A stretch of DNA of 64,000 nt from Streptomyces sp. YPW6 (lineage in GTDB: Bacteria > Actinomycetota > Actinomycetes > Streptomycetales > Streptomycetaceae): the NCBI RefSeq assembly GCF_018866325.1, contig NZ_CP076457.1:6855001-6919000 (forward strand). The letters run 5' to 3'. The notes under the pieces were generated by a model, which was given only the letters and a program-made list of their open reading frames with translations, was not told the origin of the DNA and did no database searches. Below are positions 43,405 through 50,710 of the stretch, piece after piece (position 1 is the stretch's first letter; each line of letters opens with the position of its first letter). Position numbers and translations under genes: made by a program.

Positions 43405-43572
43405 CTTGCAATCGGCACCGGGGGAAACGCGGAGGGCATACCTTCCCGGTGATCCCTTGAAGGTCTCCGAGGGGGCCCGCGTTCGCAGCGCGCCCACGTC
43501 CGGATGGTGGCAAGCTCCTGGCCCGAGAGTAGTGAACGCCGACGGCAGTAACGCGCGCCATCTCCAGTGCAT

Positions 43573-43722
43573 CCAGAGGAAGTCGAGGCCGCGCAGCGCC
43601 AAGCCGAGGAGAAGGTCGCCAAGGCCAGGGCCGACCTGGAGCGCGCCCAGGGAGAGCTGCGCACGGTGAAGGCCGGCACCCGCACCACGGCGGCCGCGCC
43701 CGGGCAGCCATGGCCGCGGTGA
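43573..43722 (+). pseudogene. Short coiled-coil fragment
   Basis: About 48 codons read VEAAQRQAEEKVAKARADLE then RAQGELRTVKAGTR and end at TGA 43720-43722. The heptad-like pattern suggests the C-terminal end of a larger coiled-coil protein. There is no start or ribosome site, and the parent gene cannot be named. Confidence 0.35.
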
Positions 43723-44036
43723 GCGCCGATCCGGGCGGTGCCCACACTCCGGCCACACTCGCCCGGCTCGGCAGAGTCTCGGTCCGGCATCTGAGCCGGC
43801 CGTTCCGCGGCGAGACCGGACTCTCGCCGGCCCAGTACGTCGAGTCCGTACGCCTGGAGGCCGCCCAGGCACTCCTGACCTCCGGCACCGGTCCCATCGA
43901 GGCGGTGGCTGACGAGGCGGGGTTCGGTTCGGCCGAGACGATGCGCCGGGCGTTCCAGCCGACGCTGGGTCTCTCCCCCACCCACTACCGTGCCCGGTTC
44001 CGGACGACGCCGCGACGGCGGCGACTGCGCCTCTGA
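43710..44036 (+). pseudogene. Truncated GlxA-type AraC-family regulator (HTH domain only)
   Basis: Only 108 residues remain of a regulator that is normally over 300. The two helix-turn-helix motifs are clear: LARLGRVSVRHLSRPFRGETG and AVADEAGFGSAETMRRAFQP, the latter matching the GFGSxETMRRAF signature of the GlxA/DJ-1-fused AraC subgroup. The amidotransferase-like sensing domain is absent. The surrounding DNA is full of fragments, so this is most likely a remnant rather than a working short regulator. Confidence 0.7.
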
Positions 44037-44089
44037 CGGAGGCGGCGCGACAGGTGGACGACTGAGCCTCGCCCCCGTACGGACGTACC

Positions 44090-44520
44090 TGGGAACGTCT
44101 TCGGGCGGCCCGAGACCTGGGGCGAGGCCACCGAGGCGACCGTCACCAACACCGACCGGTACGGGACGGCGACCGCGCAGGCGTGGGACCGGCTCCATCC
44201 CGGGCTGACCCGCCGGGCCGCGTGGCTCGCCACGAGGGCCCGCTGTCCGTCATCGAGAGCACCGTCATCCGGTTGACAGTCGAGAAGCTGCCCGGGGGAG
44301 GGGTGAACAAGCCCGTCTTGCTGTGGTGTTCGGGCACTGGCGCTGCCACGGATGACGTTGACCGGTGCTGGCAGGCGTTTCTCCGCCGCTTCGACGTGCA
44401 GCACACTTCCGCCTCCTGAAGCAGCCCCTCGGCTGGCCCCGGCCGAAGCTCCGTGACTCGCAGGCAGCCGACCGCTGGACCTGGATCGTCCCGGCCGCAC
44501 ACGCCAGGTCCTCTGAGTTG
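44090..44520 (+). pseudogene. Broken transposase (DDE type, NF041680-like)
   Basis: Fragments of one transposase appear in successive frames: PETWGEATEATVTNTDRYGT and LHPGLTRRAAW, then HEGPLSVIESTVIRLTVEKL with VNKPVLLWCSGTGAATDDVDRCWQAFLRR in the next frame, then FRLLKQPLGWPRPKLRDSQA and ADRWTW in a third. At least two frameshifts interrupt the gene. This is the conserved core of a Streptomyces transposase family with a Trp/Asp-rich catalytic block. It marks an old insertion that has lost its ends. Confidence 0.65.
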
Positions 44521-44907
44521 GATGGATCGGCATCCTGAAGGACGCCGAGACCGGGGCCGGTCGGCCGTGAGGGCGTCCGACCGGCGGGTGTGCGCAGCGG
44601 CGGCCGTCGTCCAGCTGGCGGTGATGCCCCATCCGGGGGCATGGCCCTGCTGGGCGCTACGCGGGTTTCGGTGTCGTGGTCATGGCCTGGCGCGTACGCC
44701 GGTAGGTGTCCGAGGCCGATACGGGACCGAGTTCGGGGTCCCCTCCGCCGCCGGTCGGCCCAACTGCATCTCCGGGGCCGGCGGTGCACAGGGGACCGAG
44801 TCGAGGGCATTGCGGTATGAGGCGGCGGGCCGGGCCGGGCGAGAGCGGTGGTCAGGTTGTCGAGCAGGCTACGGGGCCGGCCTGATGGTGACCGTCGACA
44901 ACTCGAA

Positions 44908-45240
44908 GCTCGGTTTGTCGAGGACAGTGTCGGGGTGCGGGCGAGGTCGCCGTGGTGGTACTTCATGATGGCGCTCGTCAGGAACTCGCGGCTCTGGTGA
45001 ATCTCCCAGAGTTCTTCCGCAACGACTTGCTCGGCCCAGCCGGGCAGGTCTTCAGTGGTGTGCACGGAGGCGATGAACTCGTCCAGCGCGGCGGACCACG
45101 CCGCGAGCTGAGCCTGGTGGTGCTGTACGAGGGCATCGACGCCTGCTGCTCCTCCCTTGGCGGCGGCCTCACGCAGGTGAGCCTCCTGGAGGCAGCCTTC
45201 ACGAGTCTCGTGTCGGCGGTCCCTCTCTGTCAGCCTTGAG
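44908..45240 (-). pseudogene. Unrecognised helical protein fragment
   Basis: The minus-strand sequence EAAAKGGAAGVDALVQHHQA then WAEQVVAEELWEIHQSREFL and TSAIMKYHHGD has the look of a real helical protein, but no clear start or matching ribosome site is present, and the downstream part turns into Arg/Pro-rich shadow sequence. I cannot assign a family. The stretch 44520-44907 holds nothing recognisable. Confidence 0.35.
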
Positions 45241-45300
45241 TGAGACGTCCCGCTTCGCGGGGTTGGCCTGAGAGGGCACGACAGGAGAACCACCCCCTCA

Positions 45301-45527
45301 TGACCAGCACCAACCCCGCCGGACCCGACCCCCCGGCCGAAGCGCCGCTCCTTCAGTCCCGAGTACAGCTGCGGATCGTGGCCGAGTACGACGCCGCGCC
45401 CAAGAACGAGAGGGGCGCGATTCCGCGCCGCGAGCGGCTGTACAACTCGCACGTCAAGGAATCGACTCCGGCAGACGGCACCGGAAATTCTCCCGGTACA
45501 GCGCGAGGTCCTCGGTGCTACCTGTGA
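45301..45527 (+). pseudogene. N-terminal fragment of an IS3-like transposase OrfA
   Basis: ATG 45301 starts MTSTNPAGPDPPAEAPLLQ, then RIVAEYDAAPKNERGAIPRR and ERLYNSHV. This is the N-terminal helix-turn-helix region of a transposase OrfA, where the family continues SHIxxWRxxRDxGAL. Here the match breaks off at about 45465, at the edge of the uppP-derived repeat, and the frame ends at 45527. The insertion of the adjacent island or a later deletion removed the rest. Confidence 0.6.
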
Positions 45528-45531
45528 GGCC

Positions 45532-45667
45532 CCGGTTCAGCCACCGGATTTCGCCCGCGTGCGGGCTCAGCGCGCCGGACCAGACCAGCGCGAAGATGAC
45601 GATGCCGAGCAGGATCCGGTAGATCACGAAGGGCATGAAGCTCTTGGTGGTGATGAATCTCATGAAC
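45532..45667 (-). repeat. Displaced uppP 3' end (left attachment-site repeat)
   Basis: The minus strand encodes MRFITTKSFMPFVIYRILLG then IVIFALVWSGALSPHAGE, the C-terminus of undecaprenyl-diphosphatase. It parallels the end of the intact uppP at 55909. A 43-bp core (45625-45667) is identical to 55996-56038 apart from one base; the rest is diverged and has a 1-nt insertion before the stop region. Only the last 40 or so codons exist here. Its location next to an integrase remnant marks it as the left boundary (attL-like) of an island. Confidence 0.82.
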
Positions 45668-45719
45668 AACTATGTCGACGTGTCCTGAGCGGTCTTGACC
45701 TGCTGTTTTTTACCACTTT

Positions 45720-46025
45720 TCAAGATCGAATAGTAGGGCAGTGAGAGATGGCGCCTTCCAGTGCTCTCTCGCTGGCCGCGAAGCGCAGCCACCTGCTTTG
45801 CAGCGAATCGGCAATCTCCTGCTCCACGGCCAGGGCAACGTGCGAGTAGAGACCTTCCACGCCGGCGACCTCGCGGCCCATGCGGGTCTCCACGGCGATG
45901 CGACTGTGTCGATCTTCGTCCAGCCATTCCTTGCCGCCGTGGCGAAGCAGGTACAGCCGCTTACGGGCGTTCGCGGTCGCGGGGAACCGGCCCCTGACCC
46001 GCGGCCGAACTGTCCGACAAGGCAC
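45720..46025 (-). pseudogene. Tyrosine integrase, decayed C-terminal fragment
   Basis: The minus-strand frame shows LYLLRHGGKEWLDEDRHSRI then VETRMGREVAGVEGLYSHVA and EQEIADSLQSRWLRF. This is the end of an actinobacterial phage-type integrase: LRHGGK corresponds to the HxxR box (damaged), RMGR to the usual RMGH (His lost) and YSHV carries the nucleophilic Tyr. The N-terminal and core-binding domains are missing. It lies 53 nt from the uppP-derived repeat, the standard place for an integrase beside its attachment site. Confidence 0.68.
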
Positions 46026-46367
46026 TGGCCGCAGTGCGCGCGCCCCGGTTGCTCACGAGCCCGGATGAGATTGTCGGCAAGGGCAGGATGCATGAGGCCG
46101 ACTGGGACGACAACGGTGCGCCGGATGAGCTGATCGGCACGTGAAGAGCTGTGCCGCGGTGACCTGCATGCCCTGGCGGTCTCCGGAGGCGCTCCAGCGG
46201 TCACCGCGCCCCAGCGGGCGCTGGCCGCGTTTCTGCGTCTGCCCGCCGGGTGATCTCCGCACCGGGGCACCGCTGCTCTGGCACTCGTGCCCGTACGGGG
46301 CGGTGTAGCCGGTGGTCGGGGGCACGGTCGCCTCAGGTTGTCGGTGCCGTCGGCTAGCGTGCGAGGT
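46026..46367. other. Gap upstream of the ATPase gene
   Basis: About 340 nt without an intact gene. A short plus-strand frame reads SPDEIVGKGRMHEADWDDNG and stops at 46143, possibly a relic of a coding region. No clear promoter could be placed. Confidence 0.4.
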
Positions 46368-47951
46368 ATGCGCTACTTCAATACGGCCGGGCCGTGCGTC
46401 CCCACGCGTCACTACATGGTGCCGGCCCAGGAGCGGCTGCCCAGGGCCCGCGGGTACATCGAGCAGGGCCAGTACTTCGTGGTGCACGCGCCACGGCAGA
46501 CCGGGAAGACGACGGTGCTGGCGGCGATGGCCCGGGAACTGACGGCGTCGGGCCGGTACGCGGCGCTGCACTTCTCGTGCGAGAGCGCGGAGGTGGCCGG
46601 GGAGGAGTACGGCCAGGCCGAGCTGCTGGTGCTGGAGGCGATTCGGCGGTCCGCGGAGTCCGCTGGGCTTCCTGATGAGCTCGCGCCCCCCGCCTCCTGG
46701 CCCGACGCGGTGCCCGGGTCCCGGCTCACGCGGGGGCTGACTGAGTGGGTGCGGAACTGTCCGCGTCCGCTGGTGCTGTTCTTCGACGAGATCGACGCGC
46801 TGCAGGGACAGAGTCTGCGCAGTGTGCTGCGTCAGTTGCGCGACGGCTTCACTGTCAGCCGTGGCGGCTTCCCGGATGCGGTGGTGCTGTGCGGGCTGCG
46901 GGATGTGCGCGACTACAAGGCGGCCTCAGGTGGGGACCCGGGACGTCTTGGCACGTCGAGTCCGTTCAATATCAAGGTCGCTTCGCTGCGGTTGGGTGAC
47001 TTCACTGAGCCCGAGGTTGTCGAGCTGTACGGGCAGCACACCACGGAGACGGGGCAGGAGTTCACCCCGGATGCGGTCCAGCGTGCTTTCTGGTGTACCC
47101 AGGGCCAGCCGTGGCTGGTGAACGCGCTGGCCCGGGAGATCGTCGAGGAGATGGCGATCCCATCGGATACGCCGGTCACGGCGGAGCATGTGGATGAGGC
47201 GAAGGAGCGATTGATCCTGGCGCGTGCGACGCATCTGGACTCGCTGGCCGCGCGGCTGGGGGAGGACCGGGTGCGGCGGGTGATCGAGCCGCTGATCGCC
47301 GGCGAGCTGCCGCAGGAGGCGAGCACCTACGACGACGATCTGGCCTACGTTCGTGACCTGGGGCTGATCGCCGCGGATTCGCCGGTGCGGGTGGCCAACC
47401 CGATCTACAAGGAGGTGATCGTTCGGGTCCTGGGCGTCAGGACGGAATCGGTCATCACCGCCATCCCGAGTAGTTTCCGGTTGCCGGACGGCCGGATCGA
47501 CATGGACAAGCTGTTGCGTTCGTTCGCGGAGTTCTGGCGGGAGAACGGGGAGATCCTGGCCACTAGCTCGACGTATCCGGAGGCGGCGGCGCAGCTGGTG
47601 ATGATGGCCTACCTGCACCGGATCGTGAACGGGGCGGGTTTCATCGACCGGGAGTACGGGGTCGGCCGACGGCGCGTGGACCTGCTGATTCGCCAGCCGT
47701 ACACCGCTGCCGACGGTTCGCGGGCGGTGCAGCGCGAGGCGCTGGAGCTGAAGGTGTGGCGCCAGGGCCGCACCGACCCCCTCGCCGAGGGGCTGGCGCA
47801 GTTGGACGACTACCTGGACCGCATGGAGCTGTCCACGGGCACCCTCGTCGTCTTCGACACCCGCCCGCAGGCAGCCCCGGTCCACGAGCGCACCGCCTTC
47901 TCGCAGAAGACCACGCCCTCCGGGCGCACCGTCACCCTGCTGCGTGCCTGA
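46368..47951 (+). CDS. AAA-like ATPase with C-terminal PD-(D/E)XK-like domain
   Basis: A 527-residue protein. Walker A is APRQTGKTT at residues 41-49, and Walker B is LVLFFDEID at about 135-143, followed by a sensor-like Arg/Asn segment. A winged-helix-like middle (DDDLAYVRDLGLIAADSPVRVANPIYKEV) leads to a C-terminal domain with RRRVDLLIRQPY and EALELKVWR, where the Asp and E-x-K fit the PD-(D/E)XK nuclease pattern. This architecture is found in mobile and defence-linked ATPases. ATG 46368 follows GCGAGG. It is the first of three intact large plus-strand genes in the island, and the next starts about 125 nt later. Confidence 0.8.
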   Translation: MRYFNTAGPCVPTRHYMVPAQERLPRARGYIEQGQYFVVHAPRQTGKTTVLAAMARELTASGRYAALHFSCESAEVAGEEYGQAELLVLEAIRRSAESAGLPDELAPPASWPDAVPGSRLTRGLTEWVRNCPRPLVLFFDEIDALQGQSLRSVLRQLRDGFTVSRGGFPDAVVLCGLRDVRDYKAASGGDPGRLGTSSPFNIKVASLRLGDFTEPEVVELYGQHTTETGQEFTPDAVQRAFWCTQGQPWLVNALAREIVEEMAIPSDTPVTAEHVDEAKERLILARATHLDSLAARLGEDRVRRVIEPLIAGELPQEASTYDDDLAYVRDLGLIAADSPVRVANPIYKEVIVRVLGVRTESVITAIPSSFRLPDGRIDMDKLLRSFAEFWRENGEILATSSTYPEAAAQLVMMAYLHRIVNGAGFIDREYGVGRRRVDLLIRQPYTAADGSRAVQREALELKVWRQGRTDPLAEGLAQLDDYLDRMELSTGTLVVFDTRPQAAPVHERTAFSQKTTPSGRTVTLLRA

Positions 47952-48076
47952 CGGCCGGGAGACCTCAGTGCGTTGCGGCAATGGGGGTCCCTGTTCGATG
48001 AGCAGGGACTTCCAGCAGCGCTAGGGTTTCCGGGACAGAGGGAATGGCACGCTGCCGACCGGGGGAACGAAACACC

Positions 48077-50476
48077 ATGGGACACGGAGCACGCAAGCAG
48101 CTGGCGAAGCTGCTCGATGCCTCGGAGCGATGCGGGGACTTCAGCACCCGCATCGAGATGTCCGCCCGCGCGCTGCGGATCGAGGTCGACGGCGTCGGGG
48201 CGCTGCCCCTGCCGTTGCGCGCTCCGGTCACCAAGAAGCTGATCGCGCAGGCCCGGCAGGCCCGCTTCGGCCGCGGTGAGCAGACCCTGGCCGACACCAG
48301 CGTGCGAGATACCTGGGAGATCACCCCGGACCGGATCACCCTGGGCGGCCCCGACTGGGACCGCACCCTGAGCGACGTCCTCGACGGCGTCCGTACCGCG
48401 CTCGGTCTGCCGCCCACCACCGTCCTGCGGGCCGAACCGCACGCGCTGCTCGTCTACGGCAAGGGCCAGTTCTTCCTGCCGCACCAGGACTCCGAGAAGG
48501 ACGACTCCATGGTGGGCACCTTGGTGGTCTCGCTGCCCTCGCACCACACCGGCGGCGAACTCGTCGTCTCCCACGCCGGCCGGAGCGTCGTCCACCAGGC
48601 GTCCCGGGAGAAGCTGACCTTCGCTGCCTACTACGCGGACTGCCTGCACGAGGTCAAGCCCGTCAAGTCCGGCTACCGCGTCACCCTCACCATGAACCTC
48701 CTCGCCGAACGCACCCGCCCGGCCGGCGAGGACGGCGGTGGCCCGGCCGCCGACCTGGCCCACTGCCTGACCGAACACTTCACCGAGCCGGCCGAAGAGC
48801 GCTACGCCTACGGCCGCCGGAAAACGGCGCCCCCGAACCGCCTCGTGTACCTGCTGGACCACGAGTACACCCAGCGTGGCCTGGACTGGGACCGCCTCAA
48901 GGGTGCCGACGCCACGCGTGCCACCCGGCTCCGCCAGGCCGCCGGGCAGGCAGGCTGCGAGGCGGTCCTCGCATTGGCCGAGGTGAAGGAGACTTGGGAC
49001 GCCGTACCGCCCTACGACCGCTACGACTACTACGGCGATGTCGAGCACTTCGACGGCTGCGAGGACGAGGAGTGCGAGGGTGAGTGCCTCCTCGACCCCG
49101 AGGGGGAGCCCGGGGCCGAGCGCCGCCGCAGTGGCGACTTCTCCGACTACGAGCTGGGCGACCTGATCGACGACGAGATCACCCTCGACTGGTGGACCCG
49201 CCCCGACGGCGCCGACGGTGAGCAGATCTCCCTGCCCGTCTCTTACGCCGAGGTGTGCGCCACCACCGAGAACAGGGACCTCACGCCCTACCAGTCCGAG
49301 TACGAGGGCTACATGGGCAACTACGGCAACACCCTGGACCGCTGGTACCGGCGGGCCGCAGTGGTGCTCTGGCCCCGGCAACGCTCGTTCGCGGCACGCG
49401 CCGAGGCCGGCTCCGAGGGAGCCCTGCGAGAACTCCAGGGCCACCTGGACACCGGGGAGTTGGAGCTGGCGCGTACGCTCGCCCGGTCGCTCGCCCCGAT
49501 CTGGAAGCATCGCGCTTCGGGCGAAGCGGCCGCTCCACTCTTTACTGCCGCCCTGCACGTCGCGGTGGGACTGGAGGAAGCGGACACCGCCGCGATGCTC
49601 CTTGCGCCCTTCGGGGTGGAGACCCTGGGCGAGCGACACGTCCCCGATCTCGCGGAAGCGGCCGCACGGTACGGGCGGACGTGGTCGCGCGAGGCCGTCG
49701 GCAGCTGGTTCGGCCCGGTCGCCGCGTACACCGGGGCGGATCGCGCAGCGTGGCTCGAGTCTCTGCCCGGCCTCTGTGCCGCGCTGCGGACCGCTGACGG
49801 TGACGGAGACGCGGTGGCGGCACTGCTGGTGGAGGGCGTGTGGCAAGCGGCCGAGCAGCAGCTCACCGGCTGGCTCGACGTGGGCCGCGAGGTGGAGCGC
49901 CGCGGGGGCATGGAACGGCTGGGAGCTCCCTTGGCCCGCATCCTGCAGGCGTGCGACCCGAAAACCGCCGACACCATCGGCACCGCGCTGTGCGGCCTGC
50001 CGGACACCGCCCTGCAATGCCTGCTCCCGGCCCTGCGCACTGCGGCCCACCGACCGACGACCGTACGAGACGGGGCACCCGCGGCCCACGCCTTCCAGAC
50101 GCTCGCCGACCACTGCGAGGCCCGGCTCACCACGGCCGTCACTCGCCCCGTACGCGCGGCGGACGACTGGTCACTCACCCCGGCCGGTACCTGTCGGTCC
50201 GGCTGCGGCCTCTGCCCCGACCTCGACGCCTTCCTCACCTCCCGCACCCGTCGGGTCATGGATTGGCCGCTCGCGAAGGACCGGCGCCGCCACATCCACA
50301 GCCGTATCGATCTGGCCGGCCTGCCCGTGTCCCACACCACCCGGCGTCAGAGACGCCCCTACACCCTGGTCCTGACCAAGACGAACGCGGTGTTCACCCG
50401 TGAGCAAGCGGCCCGCATCCGCGCCGAGACCGACCTGGCGTGGCTGCGGGAGAAATGGCCCCGGCCCCGCGGCTGA
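48077..50476 (+). CDS. 2OG-Fe(II) oxygenase fused to a long unrecognised region
   Basis: A 799-residue protein. Residues about 115-210 form a prolyl-4-hydroxylase-like double-stranded beta helix: His136 and Asp138 in YGKGQFFLPHQDSEKDD and His191 in ADCLHEVKPVKSGYRVTLTM bind iron, and Arg201 would bind 2-oxoglutarate. The remaining 590 residues match nothing I know: an acidic Cys-bearing loop (DGCEDEECEGECLL), a long Ala/Leu-rich helical repeat region, then a Cys cluster (CRSGCGLCPDL) and a basic end. GGGGGA precedes ATG 48077 by 10 nt. It could hydroxylate a protein or nucleic acid; the island setting suggests a conflict-system effector or modifier. Confidence 0.8.
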   Translation: MGHGARKQLAKLLDASERCGDFSTRIEMSARALRIEVDGVGALPLPLRAPVTKKLIAQARQARFGRGEQTLADTSVRDTWEITPDRITLGGPDWDRTLSDVLDGVRTALGLPPTTVLRAEPHALLVYGKGQFFLPHQDSEKDDSMVGTLVVSLPSHHTGGELVVSHAGRSVVHQASREKLTFAAYYADCLHEVKPVKSGYRVTLTMNLLAERTRPAGEDGGGPAADLAHCLTEHFTEPAEERYAYGRRKTAPPNRLVYLLDHEYTQRGLDWDRLKGADATRATRLRQAAGQAGCEAVLALAEVKETWDAVPPYDRYDYYGDVEHFDGCEDEECEGECLLDPEGEPGAERRRSGDFSDYELGDLIDDEITLDWWTRPDGADGEQISLPVSYAEVCATTENRDLTPYQSEYEGYMGNYGNTLDRWYRRAAVVLWPRQRSFAARAEAGSEGALRELQGHLDTGELELARTLARSLAPIWKHRASGEAAAPLFTAALHVAVGLEEADTAAMLLAPFGVETLGERHVPDLAEAAARYGRTWSREAVGSWFGPVAAYTGADRAAWLESLPGLCAALRTADGDGDAVAALLVEGVWQAAEQQLTGWLDVGREVERRGGMERLGAPLARILQACDPKTADTIGTALCGLPDTALQCLLPALRTAAHRPTTVRDGAPAAHAFQTLADHCEARLTTAVTRPVRAADDWSLTPAGTCRSGCGLCPDLDAFLTSRTRRVMDWPLAKDRRRHIHSRIDLAGLPVSHTTRRQRRPYTLVLTKTNAVFTREQAARIRAETDLAWLREKWPRPRG

Positions 50477-50710
50477 AAGGGGACAGACAAGCCCCGCGGC
50501 TCGCGCGCCTGGAACGGCAGTCCGCACCCGGGACGCGGATGCCGCCGCGTCCCGGCTGGCCGCGCATCGCCACCTGCCGGTACCTCGCGGCCGCGCAAGC
50601 CTGGGCGGCCGGCGGACCGGCGCCGGACGGGTAGGCCATCGGCTCGATCACCCCGTGGGAATCTACGCGAAAACGGCCTCTCCACGGACGCGGATCCGGA
50701 TCATGGAGGG

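Noticed and set aside
42887..45300. A functional regulator or transposon in the fragment-rich region
   Set aside because: Each recognisable piece lacks essential domains or is frameshifted; none has both a start and a complete product.
45532..45667. A tRNA gene as the island attachment site
   Set aside because: The repeat is coding sequence from uppP and folds into no cloverleaf.
47810..50113. A 767-codon minus-strand frame opposite the oxygenase gene
   Set aside because: Shadow frame; the plus-strand frame has the iron-binding motifs and a ribosome site.
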